13,422 bases of DNA. Source: an uncultured Eubacteriales bacterium. GTDB taxonomy: Bacteria > Bacillota > Clostridia > Christensenellales > QAND01. Below the pieces are notes generated by a model that saw only the letters and a list, made by a program, of their open reading frames with translations, ran no database searches and had not been told where the DNA came from. Within the stretch, counting starts at the first letter, position 1; every line of letters begins with the position of its first letter. The position numbers and the translations under genes are program-made. The stretch spans positions 1 through 13,422 of the forward strand of contig UREB01000027.1 of the NCBI GenBank assembly GCA_900546685.1, written 5' to 3'. Shown here piece after piece: positions 5,452 through 13,364 of the stretch.

Positions 5452-8157
5452 ATGTTTGGTCAAAAAATCTCTGTTTTTATACGCAGCCTGTGCTTGCTGC
5501 TTTGTGCGCTGCTCTGCGGCACGGCCGTCGTTGCCTGCCATGCCAAGGTGGAAAAGCCAACGCAGGCCTCCGAGGGCACGTATCTATACGAGCAAGCGGA
5601 CATTGCTCAGGACGAGGAAACGGGGATTTCCTATGTCAACAACATCCTGTTGATATTTTGCGAACCAGGCACGGCGGACAATCAGAAAGAAGCGATTGCC
5701 AAAGCGCTTGGCGGCGAGATTGCCGGGCGGCTGGATATGATCGACCAGATCCAGGTGCGTGTAGCGGCCCAAACCCTTTCCGATCTGGACGCTCTCTGTG
5801 AAAAGGCGGAAGGCATGGAGGGCGTGCAGGCCGCGATGGTGGATACCGCCTCCCAATATACAGGGGATTATCTGCCCAACGACCCGTATGGCAAGACCTG
5901 GTACAATTTTTGGATGGACAATACCTGGGATACTGCAAAGCCCAGCGGCAACAACTGGTGGGCGGAAGCGGTGGACGCACCCGGCGCTTGGGAATATAAG
6001 GACAGGCTGTCCCCGGTGCAAGTAGGCGTGATCGACAACGGCTTTGACCAAAAGCACGAAGATCTTTCGATAGAAATCGTCAATCCCGATGTTGTCAACC
6101 GTGAGGACCACGGCACACATGTGGCGGGCATCATCGGCGCCGAAATGGACAACGGCAAGGGCATAGCCGGGCTGGCGCCCAATGCCGTGCTGCACGGCTA
6201 CGACTATGCCCCCGACTGGATCCAAGAGCTGGTCGGCGGCTGGGACACCACCTCCTCCATCTTGGCCGGCTTTTCCCTTTCCTTAAAAAATGGCGGAACG
6301 GACCGCAAAATGGTCATCAACCTATCGGCCGGGCAGACCGGCTCCCTCCCCACCAGCAACGACGTTTTTTCCGAGGAAGCTGTGGATCGAAACGGCGCGC
6401 TGGCCTCGCAGTATATGGCCTCGCTGCTGATCCGTGGGTATGATTTTGTTGTGGTGCAGAGCGCGGGCAATGGCGCGGCGGACGGTCTTGGCGTGGATGC
6501 GCGCTATAACGGCCTGTTCGCTGCCATCGATGCGGACAACTGCGTAACGGCCAACGGCAAGGTAACGGTAACGGCGCAGGATATTATGGACCGCGTCATC
6601 ATCGTGGGCGCTGCCGGCGAACAGGATGAAAACGGCGTATACATGCAGGCGTCATTTTCCAACGGCGGCGACCAGGTAGACATTGCAGCGCCCGGCGTAA
6701 GCATATACAGCACCGTTGCCGGCGGGTACGATGCCATGCAGGGCACCTCCATGGCCGCGCCGATGGTGGCCGCCACCGCCGCCATGGTGTGGGGCGCCAA
6801 CCCCGCCTTGAAGGGACGGGATATCAAGGCAATCCTCTGCGAAAATACCGCGGCCAATGTGCTAGATCATCCCAATTCCCCAAAGGCTTTGGGCAGCTAT
6901 CCGTTGCTCAACGCAAAGCTGGCCGTAGAAGCCGCCTTTCAGGCCACGCCCTCTGCGGATTTTGATGCTTCCTGTTATGACCCAATCCTGGAAGAATACC
7001 GCAAGGGCGCGCAAAACAACTACTACAACGGTGATTTTTCCACGCTGCCTCATGTAAACCAGGAGCTATACCTATCCTCTGCCGGCCATGACCTATACTA
7101 TGCGTTGGAGGATATCAGCGGCGACGCCATTCCAGAGCTTATCATCGCCGAATGCAGCCCAGAGCTGACAAACGGCTATAATATCTACGATCTCTACGGA
7201 TGGGACGGCAAACAGGTGCAGCGTCTGTTTGATGTATACTCCATGGGATACCGCGCCCTCTATACCATCTGTGAGGACAGCGTGATTGCCATAGCGGGCA
7301 GCAGCAGTGCGTTCGATCAATCGTATACCTACTATACCCTGCCGAAAAACAGCGTGAAGCCGCAGCTGAAAGAGGAGCTTGTCTACTCTGGCTGGGAGGG
7401 GGACAAATACTACCGCAACGGTACGGACAACCCCATTTCCAAAGAGGAGTTTGAAGCGATACGCAGCAGCTATCAGCTCATCGCACTGGATTGGCAGCCG
7501 CTTTTTGCCGACAGCCAGGAACCAACGCCCGCCCAGCCGTCTGGCAGCATCCCGCAGGTAGTGCAGTCCCACACCGATGAATGGGAGCCCCACATTGGAG
7601 AAACCAGCAATTATGGGCCCTATTTTGTCTACTTTATGGATCTGGATTGCAATGGCGCCCCGGAATTTATCGTACAGTCCCCCTTGGAGGGGACCGGCCG
7701 GTTTACCTATCTGTTTGTCTATCAGGTGGACCAGAACGGCGGCTTTTCCCAGGTTTTGACGGATTGGGGAGAAAACGGCGGGCCGGATGACTTTACGCTT
7801 TGCAAGGATAAGGCGACGGGTAAGATGTTTTACGTAGCCCATGATTATGCCCGCGGTGGCGCCGAATATTATGGCGAAATGTGGGCGCGCATCGAAAACC
7901 AAAACGGCGCCATCGTGGCAACGCCGCTGTTTTCCTATTCCAATGAAAAACAGAGCAAGACCTATTACGGCAGCGACGGCAAGACCCCGATTTCCCAGGC
8001 AGAGTACGAAACGTTGAGCCAAAATTTTTGGAACAGCGTAGAAAAGCAGAGCGAGCCGGGCAACAGCATCTATGTGCAAAATTGGCCTAAATCCGCCTCC
8101 GATTCCGAAAAGCTGCATATGCTGGAGGAAACCTATGCCACCCTGCCAAAGCAGTAA
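5452..8157 (+). CDS. S8 (subtilisin-family) serine protease, predicted lipoprotein with duplicated C-terminal module
   Basis: 901 residues. The N-terminus is a lipoprotein-type signal: basic residues K5 and R11, hydrophobic 12-28, lipobox VVAC with C29. Residues 60-132 (ILLIFCEPGT, GGEIAGRLDMIDQIQVRV) look like an inhibitory propeptide of the fervidolysin/I9 type. The peptidase domain runs from about 170 to 500: D195 in GVIDNGFD, H220 in HGTHVAG, N340 in SAGNG (oxyanion hole) and S433 in GTSMAAP, a complete triad. Residues 548-675 and 723-860 are two copies of a module starting with an acidic EDISGDAIPELII / MDLDCNGAPEFIV segment and ending in K-x-YY followed by PIS and an E-x-E/F helix. Such Asp-rich segments are often calcium-binding in secreted Firmicutes proteins. 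Predicted location is the outer face of the membrane; the substrate is unknown. The ATG has AGGGGG at 5437-5442 (spacing nine). The open frame upstream to 5152 overlaps the previous gene and is not used. Confidence 0.92.
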   Translation: MFGQKISVFIRSLCLLLCALLCGTAVVACHAKVEKPTQASEGTYLYEQADIAQDEETGISYVNNILLIFCEPGTADNQKEAIAKALGGEIAGRLDMIDQIQVRVAAQTLSDLDALCEKAEGMEGVQAAMVDTASQYTGDYLPNDPYGKTWYNFWMDNTWDTAKPSGNNWWAEAVDAPGAWEYKDRLSPVQVGVIDNGFDQKHEDLSIEIVNPDVVNREDHGTHVAGIIGAEMDNGKGIAGLAPNAVLHGYDYAPDWIQELVGGWDTTSSILAGFSLSLKNGGTDRKMVINLSAGQTGSLPTSNDVFSEEAVDRNGALASQYMASLLIRGYDFVVVQSAGNGAADGLGVDARYNGLFAAIDADNCVTANGKVTVTAQDIMDRVIIVGAAGEQDENGVYMQASFSNGGDQVDIAAPGVSIYSTVAGGYDAMQGTSMAAPMVAATAAMVWGANPALKGRDIKAILCENTAANVLDHPNSPKALGSYPLLNAKLAVEAAFQATPSADFDASCYDPILEEYRKGAQNNYYNGDFSTLPHVNQELYLSSAGHDLYYALEDISGDAIPELIIAECSPELTNGYNIYDLYGWDGKQVQRLFDVYSMGYRALYTICEDSVIAIAGSSSAFDQSYTYYTLPKNSVKPQLKEELVYSGWEGDKYYRNGTDNPISKEEFEAIRSSYQLIALDWQPLFADSQEPTPAQPSGSIPQVVQSHTDEWEPHIGETSNYGPYFVYFMDLDCNGAPEFIVQSPLEGTGRFTYLFVYQVDQNGGFSQVLTDWGENGGPDDFTLCKDKATGKMFYVAHDYARGGAEYYGEMWARIENQNGAIVATPLFSYSNEKQSKTYYGSDGKTPISQAEYETLSQNFWNSVEKQSEPGNSIYVQNWPKSASDSEKLHMLEETYATLPKQ

Positions 8158-8164
8158 ACATGTA

Positions 8165-8192
8165 AAAAAACAGCGCCCCGGCGCTGTTTTTT
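8165..8192 (+). terminator. Intrinsic terminator of the protease gene
   Basis: Stem CAGCGC (8171-8176) / GCGCTG (8181-8186), loop CCCG, extended by six A/T pairs (A-run 8165-8170, T-run 8187-8192). It begins shortly after the TAA at 8155-8157. Confidence 0.93.
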
Positions 8193-8240
8193 GTTTTATG
8201 CAAAGCATCCTTATCGGGCACGCCAAATGGCGCCTATTTC

Positions 8241-8297
8241 AAAACAAAAAATAAAAACCCAGGAAAACCCGCAAATCCGCATTATTCCTAGGTTTTT
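8241..8297 (-). terminator. Probable terminator of tRNA-Arg on the minus strand
   Basis: Arms 8285-8297 and 8253-8265 pair over 12 of 13 positions (one C/A mismatch at 8260/8290) with a loop of about 19 bases. On the minus strand the hairpin leads into a T-rich run (8241-8257). It follows the tRNA 3' end directly. A small CGCC/GGCG hairpin (8221-8232) lies beyond it with no clear role. Confidence 0.75.
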
Positions 8298-8299
8298 TA

Positions 8300-8376
8300 T
8301 GGTGTACCTGACTGGAGTCGAACCAGCGGCCTTCAGAGTCGGAGTCTGACGCTCTATCCAACTGAGCTACAGGTAC
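8300..8376 (-). tRNA. tRNA-Arg (anticodon CCG)
   Basis: The minus strand folds into a full cloverleaf. The acceptor GTACCTG / CAGGTAC has discriminator A and an encoded CCA (8302-8300). The D-arm is GCTC / GAGC with loop AGTTGGATA. The anticodon stem is TCAGA / TCTGA with loop CTCCGAC, anticodon CCG at loop positions 3-5. The variable loop is AGGCC. The T-arm is GCTGG / CCAGT with loop TTCGACT. Length is 74 bases plus CCA. It decodes CGG arginine codons. It is monocistronic, with its own promoter and terminator, between two plus-strand protein genes. Confidence 0.97.
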
Positions 8377-8390
8377 ATACAACGTAGGAT

Positions 8391-8419
8391 ATTATAGCAT
8401 GCCCTCCTCCATTTGGCAA
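8391..8419 (-). promoter_or_regulatory. Strong promoter of tRNA-Arg
   Basis: On the minus strand: TTGCCA (8419-8414), 17-base spacer, then TATAAT (8396-8391) preceded by TGC, an extended -10. Transcription would start about 8 bases before the mature tRNA 5' end at 8376, so the leader is very short. No equally clear promoter for the plus-strand ATPase was found in 8377-8530. Confidence 0.85.
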
Positions 8420-8530
8420 TGCAAACCCTTCCCTGTGTCTATATATGGCGTATTTGTGGTTCTAAATCATAGGGTCGTCCTCATACAGTAGAACAAAACA
8501 AAAGACGCTATCCAAAAAGGAGGAGGAAGC

Positions 8531-11185
8531 ATGGAATCCATCCACGCACGCACAACGATGCTAGGGCTTACCAAAGAACAGGTAGACGCTTCCTACCGCC
8601 AGCATGGCGGCAACGAGCTGGAATCTCAAAAAAGGGCCGGCTTTTTTGCCAAGCTGCTGGCCAATTTTGGCGATCCCGTCATCAAGATCCTGCTGCTGGC
8701 GCTGGCCGTCAACATCATCTTCCTTTTCCGCAACCAAAATTGGTTTGAAACCATGGGCATTGCCATCGCCATTGCGCTGGCCACCCTGGTTTCCACCATT
8801 TCCGAATACGGCAGCGAATCCGCCTTCCGCAAAATGCAGGAGGATGCAGAGCGCATCGAGGCGCGCGTTATGCGGGATGGGGTGCTGCTCTCCCTTCCCA
8901 TTTCCCAACTGGTGGTGGGCGACGTGGTACGCTTGCAGGCCGGCGAGCGCGTACCCGCAGACGGCGTACTGCTTACCGGCCAGGTCTATGTGGACCAATC
9001 TGCCCTCAACGGCGAAAGCAAAGAGGTGAAAAAGCAGCCGCAGCGCTCCGCCTCCACACGATGGGATCTTTCCAACCGGGGCCAGCTGTTTCGCGGCAGC
9101 ATCATCACCTCCGGCGAAGGCGTGATGCGGGTAGGGCGCGTCGGCAGCCAGACCTTTTACGGCGATATGGCGCGGCAGATGCAGGAGGAAACGCGGGAAA
9201 GCCCGCTTAAGGTACGCTTGAACGGGTTAACGCGCGTCATCAGCCGTTTGGGGTATCTGGCAGCGATCCTGGTATTTGCCGCAGATTTTTTCCTTTCTGT
9301 TTGGACGGAAGGCGGCATGCAGCTTTCCGGTATTTGGCCGGTGCTGACAAATTTTCCCGTCATGCTTGGGCATCTGATGCATGCGCTGACGCTATCCATC
9401 AGCATCGTCGTCGTGGCCGTGCCCGAAGGGCTGCCCATGATGATCACCGTCGTGCTCTCTTCCAATATGCTGCGCATGATGCGTGACCATGTGCTTGTGC
9501 GAAAGCTGGTGGGCATCGAAACCTCCGGCAGCCTAAACATCCTCTTTACCGATAAAACGGGTACGCTGACCCGCGGACGGCTCCAGGTTACGCATTTTTA
9601 TACCGCTCAAGGCAAGGCCTACGATTCGATCCGAAAGCTAAAGCAGGCGCCGGCGCTGTGCCGGCTGGTCTCTCTGCAAGGGCTGTATAACACAGCCAGC
9701 GAGGTATCCGAGGGCCGGCCACTGGGAGGCAACGCCACCGACCGCGCCATTTTGGAGTATGTGCTGCCCGTGCAAACGCAGGCCCGTGTGCTGGCCAAAA
9801 CGCCGTTTGACAGCACCGCTAAATTTTCTGCCGCCAGCGTACAGGCGGACGGCACGTTGCACCTGATCAAGGGAGCGCCGGAAAAGCTACTGCCCCGCTG
9901 CACGTACAGCTATGCGGAAAACGGCGCCCTTGTGCCGCTTGCGGATAAAACGGTTCTGGAACGCCAGCTTGCCCAAATGACGCAAAACGGAGAGCGCGTG
10001 CTGGCGCTGGCGATCTCTCCGCAGGCCGTGCCCAAAGGCGTCGTCCCAGAGGGCTTAACGCTCATCGGCCTTCTTTCTATCCGCGACCAGGTGCGGCCCG
10101 AAGCGCGCAAGGCTGTGCAGCAGGTGCAAAAGGCCGGCATCCAAGTGGTCATGATTACCGGGGATAACAAGCTGACCGCCCAGACCATCGCGCGCCAATG
10201 CGGGCTTTTGCAAGGCAATCCCTCCTATGCCGTGATGACCAGCGAGGAAATGGCGCAGCTTTCCGACGCGGAATTGAAGCGACGGCTCCATGCGCTGCGC
10301 GTGGTGGCCCGCGCCCTGCCGTCCGATAAAAGCAGGCTGGTGCGCCTGGCCCAGGAATGCGGCCTGGTAGCCGGCATGACGGGCGACGGCATCAACGACG
10401 CACCCGCCTTAAAGCGCGCTGATGTTGGCTTTTCCATGGGCTCTGGCACAGAGGTAGCCAAGGAGGCCGGCGATATCGTGATCCTGGACGATAACTTTGC
10501 CTCCATTGCCAAGGCCGTTCTGTATGGCCGCACCATCTTCAAAAGCATCCGCAAATTCATCGTCTTTCAGCTGACGATGAACCTCTGCGCTGTCGGCGTC
10601 TCCATCCTGGGGCCGGTGGTGGGCGTGGATACGCCGGTTACCGTCGTGCAGATGCTCTGGATCAATATGATTATGGATACGCTGGGCGGCCTGGCCTTTG
10701 CGGGCGAAGCGCCGCTCAAGGATTACATGAAAGAGCCGCCCAAGCGCCGCGATGAGCCCATCCTCAACGGATATATGGTCAACCAGATCCTCATCACCGG
10801 GTTGTTTACCGTGGCGCTGTGCCTCTTCTTCCTAAAATCGGAAGCCATTCGCGGCCTGTTCCAGTACCAGGAAAATCCGCTGTACTTTTTAACTGCGTTT
10901 TTCTCGCTGTTTGTCTTTTGCGGCGTGCTCAACAGCTTTAACGCCCGCACACACCGCATCAATCTCCTATCCCACCTATGGAAAAACCCGGCCTTTGTCG
11001 TCATCATGGCGGCAGTCACCATGCTCCAGCTGCTGTTTATCTATTATGGGGGCGCGCTGTTCCGCACCACGCCCCTGCCCTATTCCGAGCTGGGCTTTAC
11101 CTTCCTATTGGCGCTGGCCGTGCTCCCCATTGATCTGATACGCAAAATCGTCCTGCGCTGCCTTCACCGCCCCCGTGACTTTTAA
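8531..11185 (+). CDS. Calcium-translocating P-type ATPase, PMCA-like (type IIB)
   Basis: 884 residues, normal for P2-type pumps; exports Ca2+ across the membrane at the cost of ATP. N-terminal cation ATPase segment 1-45; membrane helices near 50-67 and 75-92. The actuator domain has LNGES at 159-163 (usually TGES). M4 carries VAVPEGLP with E299. The phosphorylated aspartate is D341 in DKTGTLT, KGAP at 448-451 lies in the nucleotide-binding domain, and TGDN (543-546) and TGDGINDAP (617-625) form the hinge. M5 has N684 but alanine (A687) where SERCA pumps have the site I glutamate. M6 keeps N712 and D716 in INMIMD. Four more helices follow to residue 870. This pattern fits a single calcium site, as in plasma-membrane pumps. 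There is no calmodulin tail. The ATG has AAGGAGGAGGA at 8517-8527. Confidence 0.93.
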   Translation: MESIHARTTMLGLTKEQVDASYRQHGGNELESQKRAGFFAKLLANFGDPVIKILLLALAVNIIFLFRNQNWFETMGIAIAIALATLVSTISEYGSESAFRKMQEDAERIEARVMRDGVLLSLPISQLVVGDVVRLQAGERVPADGVLLTGQVYVDQSALNGESKEVKKQPQRSASTRWDLSNRGQLFRGSIITSGEGVMRVGRVGSQTFYGDMARQMQEETRESPLKVRLNGLTRVISRLGYLAAILVFAADFFLSVWTEGGMQLSGIWPVLTNFPVMLGHLMHALTLSISIVVVAVPEGLPMMITVVLSSNMLRMMRDHVLVRKLVGIETSGSLNILFTDKTGTLTRGRLQVTHFYTAQGKAYDSIRKLKQAPALCRLVSLQGLYNTASEVSEGRPLGGNATDRAILEYVLPVQTQARVLAKTPFDSTAKFSAASVQADGTLHLIKGAPEKLLPRCTYSYAENGALVPLADKTVLERQLAQMTQNGERVLALAISPQAVPKGVVPEGLTLIGLLSIRDQVRPEARKAVQQVQKAGIQVVMITGDNKLTAQTIARQCGLLQGNPSYAVMTSEEMAQLSDAELKRRLHALRVVARALPSDKSRLVRLAQECGLVAGMTGDGINDAPALKRADVGFSMGSGTEVAKEAGDIVILDDNFASIAKAVLYGRTIFKSIRKFIVFQLTMNLCAVGVSILGPVVGVDTPVTVVQMLWINMIMDTLGGLAFAGEAPLKDYMKEPPKRRDEPILNGYMVNQILITGLFTVALCLFFLKSEAIRGLFQYQENPLYFLTAFFSLFVFCGVLNSFNARTHRINLLSHLWKNPAFVVIMAAVTMLQLLFIYYGGALFRTTPLPYSELGFTFLLALAVLPIDLIRKIVLRCLHRPRDF

Positions 11186-11191
11186 GCAAAG

Positions 11192-11217
11192 AAAAAGCCC
11201 GCATCTGCGGGCTTTTT
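11192..11217. terminator. Bidirectional intrinsic terminator
   Basis: Stem GCCCGC (11197-11202) / GCGGGC (11207-11212), loop ATCT, flanked by five A and five T. It lies between the converging stops of the ATPase (11185) and the reductase (11224) and can serve both. Confidence 0.93.
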
Positions 11218-11223
11218 ACAGCT

Positions 11224-12084
11224 TTATACCAGGCCTTCTTCTTTAAGCTGGGCCAAGAGCTTAAAGCGGTAGGTCAGCGGATCGTCGCCCACCCGGATGT
11301 TCTTTTTGGTCAGCGCGTTCATCGCCGCCATTTCCGCATCCGTCAGGGTAAAATCAAAGATGTTGAGGTTTTCCTTGATCCTGCCTTCGTTGGCGGATTT
11401 CGGAATCACCGCAAATCCATTTTGCGTATGCCAGCGCAAGATCGTCTGCGCCGGCGATTTTCCATGCTGGTCGGCAATTTCCACGATGACGGGATCGCGC
11501 ATAGCCTCGCCGCCCACCATCAGCGGGCTCCAGGCCTCTACAAAGATATTGTGTTTGCGGCAGTAATCGATGACCACGTTTTGATGCAGGTACGGATGCG
11601 TTTCGATCTGATCTACCACCGGCATCACGCCCGTTTCCTGATACAGCACATCCATATGCTGCGGATAAAAGTTGCTGACGCCTATGGCACGGATGCGCTT
11701 TTCCTCGTACAGCCGGATGAAAGCCTTCCAGCTTGGCAGATACATATCCTCGCCCGGCCAATGGATCAGGTAAAGATCCACATACTCCAGGCCCAGCTTT
11801 TTCATGCTTTCTTCAAAGCCGTACAGCGTCGTGTCATAGCCATGATAGCGGTTTCTCAGCTTGGTGGTCACAAACAGCTCTTCCCGTTTTAAGCCGCTGT
11901 CTTTGATCCCCTGGCCAACAAACTCCTCGTTTTCATAGGCGGCCGCCGTATCGATGCTGCGATACCCCGTTTCAATGGCATAGCGCACCAGATCGGTACA
12001 CTGCTGCCCTTTCAGCTTCCACGTTCCAAACCCGATCATCGGGATCTCCACACCGTTTGCCAGCGTATGCTTTGGCACTTGCAT
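11224..12084 (-). CDS. Aldo/keto reductase (2,5-diketo-gluconate reductase-like, AKR5 type)
   Basis: 286 residues, a single-domain NADPH-dependent carbonyl reductase of TIM-barrel fold, cytoplasmic. The catalytic tetrad is complete: D45 and Y50 in DTAAAYENEE, K75 in TTKLRNRY and H108 in LIHWPGE. The cofactor phosphate loop is IPKSANEGRIKENL, with K229, S230 and R235. DQIETHPYLHQ (158-168) and EAWSPL (183-188) are further family motifs. The ATG at 12084 has AGGAGGGG six bases upstream. It follows the GH32 gene on the same strand after about 100 bases. That gap holds no U-tailed terminator but does hold its own promoter-like site with a dyad. The physiological substrate (a sugar ketone, an aldehyde such as methylglyoxal, or another carbonyl) cannot be told from sequence. 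Confidence 0.9.
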   Translation of the reverse strand: MQVPKHTLANGVEIPMIGFGTWKLKGQQCTDLVRYAIETGYRSIDTAAAYENEEFVGQGIKDSGLKREELFVTTKLRNRYHGYDTTLYGFEESMKKLGLEYVDLYLIHWPGEDMYLPSWKAFIRLYEEKRIRAIGVSNFYPQHMDVLYQETGVMPVVDQIETHPYLHQNVVIDYCRKHNIFVEAWSPLMVGGEAMRDPVIVEIADQHGKSPAQTILRWHTQNGFAVIPKSANEGRIKENLNIFDFTLTDAEMAAMNALTKKNIRVGDDPLTYRFKLLAQLKEEGLV

Positions 12085-12137
12085 TTGTTACCCCTCCTAT
12101 ACTCTGCGCCCTGGTTTGGGCGTCTTATGCTCTTTGT

Positions 12138-12167
12138 AGCGTACCCAATTTACAGGCTGCCTGTCAA
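12138..12167 (-). promoter_or_regulatory. Promoter of the aldo/keto reductase
   Basis: On the minus strand: perfect TTGACA (12167-12162), 18-base spacer, TACGCT (12143-12138; four of six). The leader would be about 50 bases. The -35 begins 18 bases after the end of the GH32 gene. Confidence 0.6.
12152..12164. promoter_or_regulatory. Perfect 6-1-6 dyad over the -35 and spacer of the reductase promoter
   Basis: ACAGGC T GCCTGT is a perfect inverted repeat covering the last bases of the -35 and the upstream half of the spacer. This is where a repressor would block polymerase. As RNA its one-base loop could not close as drawn, so a DNA-level operator is the better reading. The binding protein is unknown. 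Confidence 0.45.
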
Positions 12168-12184
12168 TGCCCAGCCCGGCATTT

Positions 12185-13270
12185 TTATCTGGCAAACCAT
12201 ACGGAAAAGTTCTTTTCGCCGCCATTGATGAATACCTCTATGCTCTTGGTGTCCCGCAAAATTTCTACCTGCTCGATGCGGCCGCGGTAGCAAAGCGGCA
12301 TCTCGGTCTGGCAGGTGATCTCTACGGTATCCTGGGCAATTTTTACATAAGGATCCTCTTTTTGCAACAGTGGCGCCGCCTCCCGAACCGGGGCAAAGCA
12401 GATCCTTCCCTTTTCCAGCTTTACCTCCCGCGCCAGGCTCAGTGCGCCGGCGCTTTGCGCCCCCTGGTCCAACGGCCTGCCCCAGTTATACATCCAGCCA
12501 ATGGCAATACGCCGCCCATCCGACGCTAAAAATGTCTGCGGCGCATAAAACTGCGGCCCTGCCTCCGGTTTGTATACAGACTCTGGCGTAAACCTCTGGC
12601 CATCAAACCTACCCGTCAGCACGATGACAGCATCGGTGGCCACCTTCATCTGAGAAAACATCAGCACATAGGTATCTCCCAGCTTAAACAGATCCGGACA
12701 CTCCAACACCTTGCCATACTCGCTGCTTTCGAACAATACGCCGACATACTGCCAGGTAAACAGATCCTTTCCCTGTTCATACAATAGGATTTTCCCGACC
12801 CCATCCTTGCCGGATCCGCATACCATATACGTTTTTCCATCCAGCTCTACGACCTTTGGGTCCCGGAAATCATAGCTGCCCTCCGCCGGCGGCGCCGCGA
12901 TGACGGGGTTTCCTTTGTACTTTTCAAAGGCTTTGCCGTCTCGGCTGACCGCTACGCACTGCGTTTGCCCCAGTTGCTTGGATACGGCCGTATAGAACAG
13001 GTACAAGACGCCATCCCGCTCCACAGCAGAGCCAGAAAAGCATCCCTTATCATCTTCATAGGGCTGATCGGGAAACAGCGCGATGGGCAGCTCTTCCCAG
13101 TGCAACAGGTCCTGACTGACAGCATGCCCCCAATGCATCGGGCCCCAAACCGGCTCATGGGGATTGTGCTGGAAAAAAGCATGGTACCGTCCCTGATAAT
13201 AGATAAGCCCGTTGGGATCGTTCATCCATCCCTTATGCGGCTCAAAATGAAAGGTAAACCGTTGTGGCAT
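12185..13270 (-). CDS. GH32 beta-fructofuranosidase / sucrose-6-phosphate hydrolase, short form
   Basis: 361 residues; cleaves terminal beta-fructosyl links in sucrose, sucrose-6-phosphate or short fructans. The five-bladed propeller (about 1-295) has the nucleophile D18 in WMNDPNG, the transition-state stabiliser D137 in FRDP and the acid/base E190 in ECPDLF. All three catalytic residues are present. The C-terminal beta-sandwich, usually well over 100 residues, is only about 65 here and still ends with a family-like SIEVFINGGEKNFS, so it looks shortened inside rather than cut off. No signal peptide, hence probably cytoplasmic. The ATG at 13270 is chosen for GGGAGGA seven bases upstream; an open frame back to 13336 adds a very basic 22-residue extension over the leader. 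No transporter or sugar regulator lies within the window. Confidence 0.9.
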   Translation of the reverse strand: MPQRFTFHFEPHKGWMNDPNGLIYYQGRYHAFFQHNPHEPVWGPMHWGHAVSQDLLHWEELPIALFPDQPYEDDKGCFSGSAVERDGVLYLFYTAVSKQLGQTQCVAVSRDGKAFEKYKGNPVIAAPPAEGSYDFRDPKVVELDGKTYMVCGSGKDGVGKILLYEQGKDLFTWQYVGVLFESSEYGKVLECPDLFKLGDTYVLMFSQMKVATDAVIVLTGRFDGQRFTPESVYKPEAGPQFYAPQTFLASDGRRIAIGWMYNWGRPLDQGAQSAGALSLAREVKLEKGRICFAPVREAAPLLQKEDPYVKIAQDTVEITCQTEMPLCYRGRIEQVEILRDTKSIEVFINGGEKNFSVWFAR

Positions 13271-13301
13271 CGCGTTGTCCTCCCTTTTTTCTTTTGATTT
13301 A

Positions 13302-13318
13302 TGCAGGCGCTCCCTGCA
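13302..13318. promoter_or_regulatory. Dyad/hairpin in the GH32 leader
   Basis: TGCAGG (13302-13307) and CCTGCA (13313-13318) form a perfect six-base inverted repeat with a five-base gap. It falls about 10-25 bases after the predicted start of transcription. It may be an operator or an RNA hairpin. It contains CAGG/CCTG like the dyad at 12152-12164, but the half-site spacing differs. Confidence 0.35.
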
Positions 13319-13334
13319 AGCTCTCTTTCTCTGC

Positions 13335-13364
13335 ATTATACCAGCGTTGCCCTGTACAATTCAA
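13335..13364 (-). promoter_or_regulatory. Promoter of the GH32 gene
   Basis: On the minus strand: TTGAAT (13364-13359), 18-base spacer, perfect TATAAT (13340-13335). The leader is about 58 bases. Beyond it, 13365-13422 shows no gene or clear element. Confidence 0.75.

Noticed and set aside
7093..8226. Minus-strand open frame of 377 codons opposite the protease
   Set aside because: It runs through the protease terminator and mirrors a well-supported gene; no recognisable protein motif.
8420..8530. Promoter for the calcium ATPase (TTGGCA at 8413 with TATATA at 8440)
   Set aside because: The spacing of 21 bases is too long and no better pair was found, so none is called.
12166..12183. Terminator after GH32
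   Set aside because: The AATGCC/GGCATT hairpin has no T-run on the minus-strand 3' side.
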